Assembly (NCBI GenBank): GCA_963971405.1 | Contig: OZ020491.1 | Span: forward strand, 22,500,855-22,564,854 | DNA: 64,000 bases | From: Psococerastis gibbosa | Taxonomy: Eukaryota; Arthropoda; Insecta; Psocodea; Psocidae | Reading direction: 5' to 3' | Part shown: piece by piece, positions 22,170-32,437 of the stretch | How positions within the stretch are numbered: position 1 is the stretch's first letter | Layout: each line of letters starts with the position of its first letter | Notes under the pieces: model-generated | Told to the model about the DNA's origin: nothing | Seen by the model: only the letters and a program-made list of their open reading frames with translations | The model's database searches: none | Made by a program: the position numbers and the translations under genes

Positions 22170-22643
22170 ATATCAATCAATCAATCAATATAATATAATC
22201 ATACTATATGTACATTTGAGAGACAAAAAATACTGTGGACCCGATAGGCCGTGGCCCGTGATGGGTCCAGAACAACTGTTATTGTTAATACTAATTATAA
22301 TAATAGTTAATAGGAAATCCAAACAATAAAATAGGAAATATAAATAAGTTAGTAGGGAGCATAATATTTAATTGTAGTTAGGAACTATTTGTGATAAATA
22401 TTCTGAGTTGTTAGAATTTAGGAATTGGCTAATTTGAGTCTGGAAATATTTAATATTTGATACCTGTAGTTGTTTTATTTCATCTGGTAGTCTATTGTAA
22501 GCTAAGATAGATAAATATGCATGAGAATGTTGAAAATTGGATGTTTGATACTTGGGTATTTGTAGATTGTTATTCACACCTATGCGAGTCGCCCTGCCAT
22601 GTTGAATAAAATCGACTTGTCCTTCTGGTGTTGAGTAGAACTG
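22170..22643 (-). pseudogene. Non-LTR retrotransposon 3' end with RT C-terminus and TTGA tail
   Basis: The minus strand encodes TRIGVNNNLQIPKYQTSNFQ, HSHAYLSILAYNRLPDEIKQ and an FQ..ISQFL ending. This fits the C-terminal signature of CR1/Jockey-like reverse transcriptases (TR..NNL.IP...T...HS..Y.....YN.LP.EI). A non-coding 3' region follows and ends near 22170 in (TTGA)n, consistent with a LINE tail. It is strongly 5' truncated. The open frame continues upstream through a tRNA-like sequence (22644-22717). Confidence 0.75.
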
Positions 22644-22717
22644 GGCTTGGCGGGATTCGAACTCACGATCTATGCCTAACCGGGGCGTCGTCTTAACCGC
22701 TGGACCATAAGCCCGCA
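22644..22717 (-). tRNA. tRNA-like sequence joined to a LINE tail
   Basis: On the minus strand GGGCTTATGGTCCAGCGG starts an acceptor stem and a perfect A box, and GAGTTCGAATCCCGCCAAGC ends in a B box and the complementary acceptor strand. The D stem GTC/GAC and an anticodon loop CCGGTTA (GGT at 34-36) can be drawn, but position 33 is C. A near copy is at 23090-23161. A working tRNA is possible but a retroposed copy is more likely. Confidence 0.55.
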
Positions 22718-22861
22718 CAAGAACAGTTGATGTCTATCCTCTACTTATCCTCGTTTTGACATGATTCGTAATGTTAGACAGGTTAGCACAGCTACACAAC
22801 TATCTTACCGAACAAGTCTGTGGGCTTACTTAATGCTATAAAGGCAATTCTTTAAACATTA

Positions 22862-23213
22862 TATTGCAGTATTATATGGTGTATATAACACTAACACTAA
22901 ATTAACATTGGTTGAAGAGGTAACCTCCTCGTAATAACTGAAATTAGAGGATATATAAATATGGTAAATTTATAATTAGTAAATTTTTGTTTGTATTGTA
23001 GGCCGTTATTTTGCACTTTAGTGCTCCAGCCTATTGTATTTCTGGTTCCACCTACCACATCACCGAAATTAGAGGATATGGAAAAACCTGGGCTTGGCGG
23101 GTTTCGTACCCACGATCTACGCCTAACCGGGGCGTCGTCTTAACCGCTGGACCACAAGGAGGTTACCTCTTCAACAAAAGTTAATTTACCATATAATACT
23201 ACAATGTAATACC
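22862..23213. mobile_element. Inverted-repeat element carrying a tRNA-like sequence
   Basis: The left arm reads ATTGCAGTATTATATGG...TAAATTAACATTGGTTGAAGAGGTAACC and the right arm is its imperfect reverse complement (23153-23213). The interior includes the tRNA-like unit at 23090-23161 next to the right arm. Classification unknown. Confidence 0.55.
23090..23161 (-). tRNA. tRNA-like sequence, second copy
   Basis: Same body as 22644-22717 (GTGGTCCAGCGGTTAAGACG, GCCCCGGTTAGGCGTAGATC), but the T loop reads GGGTACGAAACCC, so the B box is damaged and the 5' acceptor strand does not pair. Most likely a pseudogene. Confidence 0.5.
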
Positions 23214-23494
23214 TCATCACATCAAACAAGTAATAATAAATTCCGTCGTGGCTGCAAGGCGTGCTGTGATTGGTCAAAACCACACGTACAAAGACGTGTC
23301 AATTGGTGAAAGTTGAATACGGCCGAAGAAGACATGGTTGGTGGCACCAGAAATGAAAAAGGTTTATATCGCTATAGTGGGAGTGAATGTTCTGTGTCTT
23401 CTTTATAGATCTCAATATTTCAAGCACAAATGAGCAAGCTGAGGCTTGCTTCCCATTGACTCATTGCATCTGCAGCCCTATTATGGTGATTTGG

Positions 23495-23830
23495 GATTCA
23501 CAAAATACCGGGGTTTATTCAATTGTTTTAAACGAATGAGTGCAAAAGGAAATTCAAATTGATAAATTAATCCTCCACTATATTTTTGGTGACTTTTCAA
23601 TTTTTTCTCCCTTAGTTGTAGACACATTAATTAAAATTCTTATTATATTTCAAAATTCAACCTGTACATTTTAATTTTTATTAGTATTTCGTTCAATAAT
23701 ATAACAATGCAACCATTCTCTTGTATTCCATAATTTATTAATTTGAATTTCCCGCGCATATTGAAGCACCGCCACGTGACACCTTACTAATGCGGTATTA
23801 AAAAATAAACCCCGGTATTATGTTAACCCC
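23495..23830. mobile_element. MITE family K, long form
   Basis: ATACCGGGGTTTATT at the left is inverted as AATAAACCCCGGTAT at the right. The interior has AATTTGAATTTCCCGCGCAT, shared with 30530-30560. AT-rich, no coding capacity. Confidence 0.6.
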
Positions 23831-25005
23831 AAAGGGCCGCTGACGTTTGACAGTCGGCAAGCTTAACCAAGCTATGTATAATAATCGCCAGTAACACTGG
23901 GGAAAGGGACCTATGGGCCTGGTTACCTAGAAAGTCCTTTAAAAATTAAACACTGGGGAAAAAACGGAATCGAAGATAGAAAAAAAGGAGATAAAGAAGC
24001 TGCAAATTTAAACAAAAGGCTGTTAGAATTGAAATTTAGACAGCGGGGCAGAGCATGAGCAAGTGAACCGAAGGTTTCTTTGCTGCCGTCATACTGGTCC
24101 CTCATAGTCTCAAATCTTGCTCAACTTCTGTTTACCCCCCTCCCCCCCCCATTCATTCAACCTCCCTTATCTTCATCCCTTGACGTTGCCCCATTCTTTT
24201 GTCCTACGTCGTTCTTCCACGACGGCATAAGGGTCTTCCTGTTCGGAGATAACAATCTTAGTTTCGAAATTTCTTAGGCCGACAACAGTTATGAAGGGAT
24301 AAAAGAAAGCAAAAGACGTTTCAAATCAAATCAAATATATTTATTTCAATTTTTTCAACAAGACAAGTATACATAAAATGACAAAATTAAAATTAACTTT
24401 AAATATGCTAAATTAAATTAAGTTATTTTACATTCAATATACTTAACAATGAATTATAACCAGCCCAACTGTGTTTCCACGTGCTAAGGCCGGTACAGCA
24501 TTTCAGTTTAACTCAGATTTGTTACGACAGTGTGCAGGTATGTGTTACGTATGTAAAAGTGTATATGTTAGAAAAGAGTTAATAGAAAATATACGTTTTG
24601 TTCTATAAGTTTAGTAAAAAAATGTTGATGAAAATATATTTTTATTGTTCTACATGGAATAGTAAGTTTTCTAAATCGGTTTTTTTTCTCATATGAAGCC
24701 ATAAGTTTAGTAGGTGTTTAAATGAATTTTCCAACTGCAGAAAAGTATTTGGTTTTGTTCAACCGGGATCTAAATTTTGACTTGACTCAAAATGGTCAAA
24801 ATGGAGGACCGTCTTATATTAGAGACACCTCCTCCCAATAGCGTATTATACATTAAGTTACCACCCCAGAATTTTAAGTTAATGAATAGAATATTTTACG
24901 TGTACAAACCGCTTGTAGTTTGGACTCGGCTCGACAAAAATAAGTAGCCGACTTACAAAATGAGATAAAAAAGTCAAATAAAATAAAAAAATAAATACGT
25001 TGCTT
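23831..25005. other. No gene seen; possible LINE tail at 24326
   Basis: A (TCAAA)n run at 24326-24345 followed by AT-rich sequence looks like the reversed tail of a retrotransposon, but no coding remnant was recognised. A C-rich block lies at 24135-24150. No exon supported. Confidence 0.35.
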
Positions 25006-25105
25006 ACAGGTTGAAAAACTTGAGGCAGTGGTTCGGCAAGAGAACGACTTCCCTTTTCTGAGCAGCAGTCTCCAAGGTTCAAATTGCAATGATGATCGCT
25101 TATCT
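25006..25105 (+). pseudogene. Non-LTR reverse transcriptase tail remnant
   Basis: It reads LKNLRQWFGKRTTSLF, a stop, then AAVSKVQIAMMIAYLR and a stop. This matches the extreme C-terminus of the family also seen at 26683-26920 (SWLKN...AAVSKVEIAMMI). The internal stop shows it is dead. Confidence 0.7.
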
Positions 25106-25664
25106 TCGATAAGAGGCATTTGAAGAAGAAGGAGAACTACTTACAATAGTAGTTAATTTAGCTACAAGCACCCAGTATAACTAAATCGTAGCTTACAATA
25201 TTAGTACAGCCTATCTCAGGAAGTTACTGGAAAAACTCTGGTAAACAGAGACGCATGGCTGAATCATTAATATTAGCCGAATCGGGACAAACTTCACTGT
25301 TAGATTTGAAGCTAAAGGTCTGTTTTCATAGAAGCGATATTTTATTGATTTTTTTTTTTATATTTTAGCTTCTGTGAAAATCTGAATTATTACTTCATAT
25401 CTAACAGCGAATTTTTCTTCCGATTCATCCGTACGTCAGGGACGTTTTCCGGTGACACATGTTTCAAGGCAAATTTTTTGGGGATTTTTGTTGGGAATTA
25501 AAATTACCAAGATTAAGATATATTACGGTCCTGTAATGGTGATGACAATGGATTCCCCCCCCCCCCGTATACCTTTTATCTTTCTTCTTTTTTCACCATT
25601 CCTCTCTTTTCTTCTTCTCCATTTAATTTTAATTAATCTACAATAGCCTACAATGTTTTTTTTA
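25106..25664. other. No gene seen
   Basis: Poly(C) at 25555-25567 and T-rich tracts. No supported feature. Confidence 0.35.
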
Positions 25665-26050
25665 GTTTTTAAGGTTAGCATGAAAACAAGACTTTATCAG
25701 GGGCGTAAAGTTGAGGGAGGGGGCACGGTCCAACTTGCCCCCCCCCCCTTCAGTCTCGAGCAATGTAAGACGTGGTTCATACTTCATGGTCCCGTTTGCA
25801 GCAATATCAATATAAGCATTCCTTTTTTAACTTTGTAAAATCTACAGTTATACTTTACAACTATTAAAATGCGTAAAACCCTACTATTTTGCTCTTATAT
25901 TTTCAATTTTTCCTTAAATCCTGCCTGATGACGTCATAAGGTCTACCTAGTTTTGCCCCCGCCATTATTCTAAAACTTTACGCCTCTGTACTCTATAGTC
26001 TTATTGTTCGCCTTTTGTTTGCAATAAAGTCGTTTTTTCATTTCATTTCA
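25665..26050 (-). mobile_element. SINE I copy split by hAT family S
   Basis: TTTAAGGTTAGCATGAAAAC and AGACTTTAT lie left of 25698. CTATAGTCTTATTGTTCGCC, ATAAAGTCG and (ATTTC)n lie right of 25988. Joined, they match the reverse complement of 18890-18990. Confidence 0.75.
25698..25988. mobile_element. hAT-like MITE, family S
   Basis: The ends are CAGGGGCGTAAAGTT and AACTTTACGCCTCTG. The near flank GACTTTAT/TACTCTAT matches at 6 of 8 bases, suggesting an old 8-bp duplication. The interior shares CACGGTCCAACTTGCCCC and GCCTGATGACGTCATAAGG with 29554-29875. Neighbouring G and C tracts sit inside the left end. Confidence 0.8.
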
Positions 26051-26122
26051 TTATGGAGAGAAAACCACATTCAAACGAAAAATTTGGAACAAATTTTCAG
26101 CTGGGACGTGAGCCCACTTCAC

Positions 26123-26307
26123 AATAGTGGATCCACGGGGGGGGGGGGTGGTCCGGGGGTGATGATCCCTTCCTTAAGTAAGCAAATTCATAAGATATTT
26201 TAAAAAAAATTAATAAAACTCAACTTTTCAACAAAACAATTACTTTTTAAAGTACATAAAACTTGTGACCCCTTTCCCTACATTTTCCGCTGGATCCGTT
26301 CTTGCAA
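26123..26307. mobile_element. hAT-like remnant with poly(G)
   Basis: CAATAGTGGATCCACGGGGG at the left is partly inverted as CGCTGGATCCGTTCTTG at the right. No target duplication was found. Confidence 0.5.
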
Positions 26308-26682
26308 GGGCACATCTGTTGATAGGGTTGCTTTGATTGGTGAGGAGAAATTTAGGGAAGTAATATGTGGACATAATTTTTTAATATTCCAGATTCAAAT
26401 TTTTATCTCAAATGACTGAAAATCACACTGATAGCCATCTATGTTGCGTTTGAAGAAAGTCCTGTTTCAGAATTTCTCCACCAGGGTGAAGCACTCCAAA
26501 AACTTTTCCAAAACTTTCTAACTTGAAGTTTATCGATTTTGTCGTTTTGCTTTTTACCCTGCTACATTTTCCTGAAATTTCTCCACCTCGTGCACACACA
26601 AGCATAATTATTTCTTGAGATATACGCATTGGGTATTGGCAGATTGGAGACATCGCGTTGATACAGAAGCCAAGTTGCTGAT
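26308..26682. other. No gene seen
   Basis: A minus-strand frame of 92 codons (26423-26701) has no motif. Nothing else was recognised. Confidence 0.35.
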
Positions 26683-26920
26683 AAGAAACGGAAACTAACA
26701 TACCTCGGCCATGTGATGAGGAACGGAAAATATCACGTTCTGCATCGTATGTTATAATTCAAGGGAAGATAGAAGGACTGAGAGCTCCCGGCCGAAGAAA
26801 ACCGTCTTGGTTGAAAAACGATGGCAATGGTGTGGCTAGAGCCCGACTTCCCTTTAATACAGCAGCAGTCTCCAAGGTCGAAATTGCCATGATGATCACC
26901 AATCTTCGCATCTTCACATA
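26683..26920 (+). pseudogene. Non-LTR reverse transcriptase C-terminal remnant
   Basis: It reads KKRKLTYLGHVMRNGKYHVL, a stop, and after a frameshift GKIEGLRAPGRRKPSWLKN, then AAVSKVEIAMMITNLR. This is the classic tail of an arthropod-type non-LTR polyprotein. It is disabled by one stop and at least one frameshift. Confidence 0.8.
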
Positions 26921-27502
26921 ATTATTAAGCTGATAATGATGAAGATGTTTATAAAGAAGAAGATTGACAGTGAGTTAGAATTATCAACATCCTGACCCTG
27001 CTTCGGATCCATTTGAAGGTACCCATTGCAGGATACTCATCAATTATTACTTTTATAAGCTTGAATTACAGGAAAGGGTGTGTGTATCGTGGCCTACTCT
27101 GGAGGGGCTCCGGCCGTGAAAACCTTTGCAGTTACATATCTTTGCGGTAACAAATAGTGTCGGGCCGAGGTACTTTTGCGCTGGTGGCAAGGTGAAGAAT
27201 TTGCGCTCTCCAATATATTAATATAGTCTTCTTCTTTTAATGCATCTTCTATCGAAGATTGTCACAAGAAAATTTTTGCGCCTTTTCAGTTACCTTTCCG
27301 TATTAACTTATTCCATTATCTCCAGTCTTCCTTGTTCTCTTAGAGTTTTTTTTCAGAGAGCCCTTCATACCAATAGGAAAATGGAATGTTTCCAGGGGTC
27401 AATTTTGCGCCCCTTGGGGCTGCGCCGTTGGCGTAGGCCCACCTCGCCACCCCTAGGTCCGGGCCTGGTTACAAAGGGTGCATACCCATGGGTTCCTTTC
27501 TA
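26921..27502. other. No gene seen
   Basis: 27394-27471 (CCAGGGGTCAATTTTGCGCC ... GGTCCGGGCCTGG) may be a decayed hAT-like element. No exon supported. Confidence 0.35.
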
Positions 27503-27600
27503 TTTCCCGACCTTAACAGAAAGACTCACTCCCCCCCGCCAGCCTGATAGGGTTGCTTAAAGCAGAAATACTGAAAGCAGGCGTTGGAAAACAAACCAAC
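27503..27600 (+). repeat. SINE B 3' fragment
   Basis: GACTCACTCCC, CCAGCCTGATAGGG, TTGCTTAAAGCAGAAATACT and GAAAGCAGGCGTTGGAAAAC form the 3' end of the long SINE B. Confidence 0.75.
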
Positions 27601-27617
27601 AAGTATATTATAGTCAG

Positions 27618-27825
27618 GACGTGTAGAGTAGTGGTACAGACTCCGACTTTCACCCAAAAGGTTGTTGGTTCTAGTCCAAACTTAATACATTTTCTGGCCA
27701 TGCTTCGGAGGGCATGTAAAGCAGGCGGTCCCGGGCCTTCATAGGGTTTCATAGCCCTAACTCCGGTAGGTTGGCTTTGTAATAGAACAAAAGTCAATAT
27801 TAATTTATTTATTTATTTATTCCCC
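27618..27825 (+). mobile_element. SINE A, full length
   Basis: The tRNA-like head starts GTGTAGAGTAGTGGTACAGA. The central domain is CCATGCTTCGGAGGGCATGT and the 3' tail is (TTTA)n. The B box here is GGTTCTAGTCC, one base off the intact GGTTCGAGTCC of the 28779 copy. Confidence 0.85.
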
Positions 27826-28191
27826 GGCCTCCCCTCAACTAAATTAAAACAACAATCGAGTGTTTCAGGCAACTTACATTTCCTTGAAATTTAATACTGC
27901 GTCTGCACTTCACTCCATAAGTTAAATGCAACGCAATGTACAAATGTAGCTCGTTACCTACCCTAATGCAGCTGCATTTATCAGTTTGTGAATAGTTACT
28001 TACGATGGGTCATCATAAATAAATAAATAAATAGGGACTTTTTGTTGTTTCTATTACTAAGCCAACCTAAGTAAGAAATATTAGACACATAACATTTTGA
28101 ATTGTTACCCACGAATTCTTCCATGCTTGTATCTGCTGGACTCATCGTCTTTAAAAAATCTAGTTTCAATTTATAGAAATATTATCACTAA
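27826..28191. other. Intergenic, one SINE A tail
   Basis: 28017-28073 is an inverted SINE A tail (TAAATAAATAAATAG then GGACTTTTTGTTG and TAAGCCAACCTA). The rest is unassigned. Confidence 0.45.
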
Positions 28192-28362
28192 TCGATTTCG
28201 ATGGCCAGGTGATAACGTGCTTGCACTTGTGCGAGTCTTTACAATGCAATCGGAGACGTGTCGTACTCATCACGGGTAATAACGTACAGAGGCGACTGAA
28301 AAGGTCAATCGGATACATTCATTAAATTGTTTGCATGCGATTTATCTTTTTTTTTTTTTTTT
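28192..28362 (+). mobile_element. SINE C copy
   Basis: TTCGATGGCCAGGTGATAAC at the head, GCAATCGGAGACGTGTCGTA in the middle, and the tail GGATACATTCATTAAATTGT. Confidence 0.8.
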
Positions 28363-28778
28363 TAATTTATCAGCAAACTCAATTTGATCAGTATCTATCT
28401 CAAATCTGCCTACACCCACACCAATCAGGTGAGCATTGAAACATATAGGAAAGTGATATACCTATTGCCGTAACGGCAGAGGCCCACCGCTCTTTCGATT
28501 TTTTTTTTATAGAAATGTTCTCCACTGCACGGCAGATTTAGAAATCATCATCTTTACATGCACTGGGAGAAGCACACAACGGAAATTTCAAACATTCCAA
28601 AATAGTAACAACTTGTTGCTTCAACGACACTGAGACATCTAACGGATTTTGAGAGAAACATAGGAGAATTTTCTAAGCTTTCACTGATGGGGATGCCTCG
28701 TGTGAACGAAGCTTGGAATTTCCTTTCTTCCAACTTCCGACGAGAGATGTCGCTTGGTCTTTTTCTTGATAAGGTACC
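28363..28778. other. No gene seen
   Basis: Short open frames only; no supported feature. Confidence 0.35.
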
Positions 28779-28992
28779 TGTAGAGTAGTGGTACAGACTC
28801 CGACTTTCACCCGAAAGGTTGTTGGTTCGAGTCCCACATTGGCTACATTTTCTGGCCATGCTTCGGAGGGCATGTAAAGCAGGCGGTCCCGGGTCATCCT
28901 AGTTGAGTGTAAGAGAGGGCTTTATAGCTTTAACTCCGCTGGGTTGGCTTAGTAATAGAGCAACAAAAAGTCAAGATTTATTTATTTATTTC
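28779..28992 (+). mobile_element. SINE A, full length, intact B box
   Basis: TGTAGAGTAGTGG (A-box region) and GGTTCGAGTCC (perfect B box) mark a tRNA-derived head. The central domain GGAGGGCATGTAAAGCAGGC, the GAGTGTAAGAGAGGGCTTTA segment and a TTTA tail follow. This is the best reference copy of the family. The central domain may correspond to a widely conserved SINE domain, but that needs a database comparison. Confidence 0.9.
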
Positions 28993-28995
28993 AGG

Positions 28996-29945
28996 GAGAT
29001 TCATCTACCTGTTGAGATGGCGACCAATGTTCGACTTTCGGAAAATTTCTTCAAAACTTTTCATTTCATGACCCCCTGAGCCTAAAACCATCCTCCGTTC
29101 AAAATGTTATATATATAAATATGTATATATGTATATATCGATTTTAGGAAACACTCTTACTTCCGTAAATATCATCCGATTGGGATGAAACTTGGCACAA
29201 AAATTGATCATACAAATGCCTTGATCGAGTTCGTTAACCAGCTAGATCCGCTATTTAGTTATAAGATGGCGGCTGATTGAAAACTTATATAATTCATATC
29301 TCAGTCAATATTGGTGGCAGAGGAATGAATTAAAATCTGACTGAAAGATCGTATTATTATCTACGATAATGGTAATCTACACTTTTTACGACAAATTAAC
29401 GATTTCAAAATGACGTCCAGTCAAAGTAAAAATAATTTAATAAGTAAAAGTTCATAGTCGTCATAGTTTGGAACATAAGAGTGTTTTGTGTGTTGATGTT
29501 GTGATCGGGAAAATAATGAAGTTAAGTTTTTTATTTTCTATTACACATAGCGTCTGGGGCGTAAAGTTGGGCGGGGGGGGGGGGGCACGGTCCAACTTGC
29601 CCCCCCCCCAGCTCCTTTTGGCTTTACCCTCCCCCCCAGCTTCGAGCATTGTAAGACGTGGTTCTTACTTCATAGTCCCCTTTGCAGCAATATGAATATA
29701 AGCATTCTTTTTTAGCTTTGTAAAATCTACAGCTATACTTTACAACTATTAAAAAATGCGTAAAACTCTACAATTTTTCTATTATATTATCAATTTTTTC
29801 TTCAATCCTGCCTGATGACGTCATAAGGTCTACTTAGTTTTGCCCCCGCCATCATTCTAAAACTTTACGCCTCTGGGTAGCGTAGAGGAAAAGCAGGGAC
29901 TGCGGAATCTCCCTACACCTGATCGGCCATAGCCGAAAGGGATTT
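28996..29945 (+). repeat. Element J, copy 2, complete but interrupted
   Basis: It starts AGGGAGATTCATCTACC and its right part ends GCGGAATCTCCCTACACC, giving short inverted ends. After removing the hAT family S insertion at 29554-29875 the element is about 600 bp, the same as copy 4. A small hairpin TCGGC-CATA-GCCGA follows the right end. Confidence 0.7.
29554..29875. mobile_element. hAT-like MITE, family S, nested in J
   Basis: CTGGGGCGTAAAGTT at the left and AACTTTACGCCTCTG at the right. Flanks CATAGCGT/GGTAGCGT match at 6 of 8 bases. The interior matches 25698-25988. Confidence 0.8.
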
Positions 29946-30207
29946 TTATTTATAAGTTCTGCATGTGAAGAACTTTTTTTTTAGAAATCCAACATGCAAG
30001 GATGCCCTCCTGTGATTGGCTCCCTCTACCCCCATACTTAACTTAAGACCGTTAACAATTACGCCTCATTCGGATACATTCATTGTATTGTTTTTATGCC
30101 AAATAATCTTTAAAAATAAAAAAAGTACCCTGTAGGATACTGTATATACTGTACAAGTAGAATAATGGTGATTCCATACATAATTGCAACTTTCCTCCCA
30201 GTAACCT
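29946..30207. other. Intergenic with a SINE C tail
   Basis: 30062-30120 carries the SINE C tail GGATACATTCATTGTATTGT. The rest is unassigned. Confidence 0.4.
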
Positions 30208-30600
30208 TATCATGGCGATTATAAAACCGGGGTTAATTAAATACCATGTCACGTGATAGGATTAATTCAATAATTGTTTGAAATAAGTGAAAAGCAAAAT
30301 AATTTCAGAATTTTTAAATTGTGATGTTGGCAATGCTAAACAACTGAACTGACGCGACGGCCGACGCTGCGCTGCCGCAGCATATATAAATAGCAAATAT
30401 AAACACACACCGCCCTAGAAATTAACAAGTTTTAATATTTTGAATTAATATATTAAGGGTTACATATAATTTGTCTAAATCTAAGGCAGAAAAAATGAAG
30501 AAACCCACCAGAAATATAGCTGAAGATAATTCAATTGTTTAAATTTGAATTTTCCGCGCATAGCACTGCGACGATTACCAACATCAAAAATTACGGAAAT
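30208..30600. repeat. MITE family K-long relative
   Basis: TTATCATGGCGATTATAA and ACCGGGGTTAATTAAATACC match the K ends. AATTTGAATTTTCCGCGCAT matches the interior of 23495-23830. The right end is decayed. Confidence 0.5.
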
Positions 30601-30943
30601 CTGAAATTTGATTGTCTATTATTTTAAACAATGGAGTTCTGGCCATAGAAATATATTAACTGGCGCGGCGGGAGCCATAATATGCCTTACGAGGCACCCG
30701 TTAACAATAAGCCAACTATCAGAAATAAGTACCAACGCAAAAAATATCCAAGTCTTACACATTGCAGCATAGCAGAACGGATACCTGGACTCGGTCAGAA
30801 ACTCTGTACTTAGCTTGGGCTAGCTATTTTCCCCGCCAAATTGCGCCTAAGCGAGCTACTCCGAGTAGGGTTATAGGCATTTCCCTAATTAGTCAGGATT
30901 AGAGAAAAAGAAGCATTCAAGGAGCTTATACCTCTTAAATAAA
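30601..30943. other. No gene seen
   Basis: No supported feature. Confidence 0.35.
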
Positions 30944-31145
30944 GATAAGGATTTTTTTGTTCTATTACTAAGCCAACCTAGCGGAGTTAGGGCTATAAAG
31001 CCCTCTCTTACACTCAACTACGAAGGCCCGGGACCGCCTGCTTTACATACCCTCCGAAGCATGGCCAGAAAATGTAGGAAGTGTTGGACTCGAACCAACA
31101 ACCTTTCGGGTGAAAGTCAGAGTCCGTACCATTACTCTACATGTC
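30944..31145 (-). mobile_element. SINE A, near full length
   Basis: The reverse complement carries GGTTGTTGGTTCGAGTCC (B box), the central domain (ATGCTTCGGAGGGTATGTAA) and GAGAGGGCTTTATAGCCC. The TTTA tail is short. Confidence 0.85.
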
Positions 31146-31509
31146 CCTGCTCTGCCATGTTCCACCGTTTCATCCTGATGGCACTATTATGCTAAGTACT
31201 TTTTATAGTTTCCCCGTATTATTATTATTTTTTGTTCCATTCACAACGTCAGCCAAGGTAAGGAAATTCCCTTTACCACATACATTTATTGCCTACCCAT
31301 TGGAAATGTTGAAATTTTTTAACTTCTTAGCAGTTTTAGATGGACACTCAAATGACTCGTCTTTGCGAGCCACCGAAATTATATGCGGACAACTTCTTAA
31401 TACATTTTAAACATAATATTTTGGAAAGAAATTAGCCAAATTGCTTTATTTAACTGAAATAAGCAGTTTTTGAATAGGATTCGAGTAGCCTATTTGATGC
31501 CACATCAAA
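31146..31509. other. 3' flank of the 122-aa ORF
   Basis: A plus-strand frame of 89 codons starts within the end of SINE A, so it is probably accidental. The minus strand has an AATAAA at 31445-31450, a plausible poly(A) signal for the ORF ending at 31510. Confidence 0.45.
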
Positions 31510-31878
31510 TTAAATTGCAGCACGTTTTATTGATTCTAAGGAATATGTAAATACTTCCGTCTTGTAAACTTGGTCTGGGGGAGGAATACTTATGAACATT
31601 GGCGTCTCCAATGAAGGAATATCTTTTCTTAAACTTCCAGCTGCTGGCTTCATTAGTTTGTCATTTTCTACATTGGTATTATCTACATCCATATCTTGCT
31701 TGTCTTCCAGAGATTTAGTGGCACTAAGAATGCAAGCAGTGTTTCTGTTTCGGCGATAAACATCTGGTATAACAATTACCGTCTTTCTGAATGTTACTCG
31801 CTTTACTTTACGTACTATCACTCCCTTTCCAGCTGAGGTTTTTACCAGCATTGGTTTCAATTTCTTGTTTTTAGCCAT
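31510..31878 (-). CDS. Small protein of unknown function, 122 aa
   Basis: The ATG at 31878 gives a 122-residue product ending in TAA. No family is recognised. The first 45 residues are strongly basic (KNKKLKP, VIVRKVKRVTFRK), then comes a mixed acidic stretch (DKQDMDVDNTNVEND) and a Pro-rich ISIPPPDQVY. KRVTF fits the RVxF docking motif for protein phosphatase 1, but short motifs occur by chance. There is no signal peptide or membrane segment. The frame is uninterrupted, codon use is unremarkable, and an AATAAA lies about 60 bases after the stop, so it could be a single-exon gene, a 3' terminal exon or a retrocopy. The sequence context gives no functional clue. Confidence 0.5.
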   Translation of the reverse strand: MAKNKKLKPMLVKTSAGKGVIVRKVKRVTFRKTVIVIPDVYRRNRNTACILSATKSLEDKQDMDVDNTNVENDKLMKPAAGSLRKDIPSLETPMFISIPPPDQVYKTEVFTYSLESIKRAAI

Positions 31879-32256
31879 CACTTGAAATTTGGGAATGTTT
31901 GCCTATTTAATATTTACGGGATGTTAATCCATTTATTTATTTAATAGTAATGAAATTGTTAACATTATTGACTGGCTTGCGAACAAAGCACAGTAGATTA
32001 TCATTTAAGTTTTATGGTGTGAATATAAGGCAGTCTTTAAAATATTTTGTAAACTAACGGCGAAATTTTCATTCAATTTTTATGTAATGAATTTAATTTC
32101 TTTAAGTAATTAATTTCCTATTCTGCAGCCTAATTACGGGTTACAAGCCGCAAGTATTTTTTTGAATACTGTTAAATTAAAAAAAAATCCCTTTTGGCTC
32201 TGGCCGATAAGGTGTAGGGAGATTCCGCGGACCCTGCTTTTCCTCTACGCTACCTA
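31879..32256. other. Upstream region, then an element J end
   Basis: 32190-32256 (CCCTTTTGGCTCTGGCCGAT, GTGTAGGGAGATTCC) is the right end of element J. Upstream is AT-rich with no promoter that I can support. Confidence 0.4.
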
Positions 32257-32437
32257 CAAGGTCAGATTTTGCCTCCAATTTAGGGGGGGGGGGTTCAGTG
32301 GGCAGGTTTAGTGGATTATAGCATTAAAAAACATTATTATTTTTAATTCCCACTGTAAACCCATTGTTATCTAGTGGAAGTTCATTTTATTTTGGGGGGT
32401 GGTCCGGACCCTCGGACCCCCCCTGGGCACGGCCATG
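32257..32437. mobile_element. hAT-like MITE, family H, inverted and diverged
   Basis: CAAGGTCAGATTTTGCCTCC...TTAGGGGGG at the left and TCCGGACCCTCGGACCCCCC...CGGCCATG at the right. The interior is the reverse complement of 20315-20492. No target duplication could be found. Confidence 0.65.
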
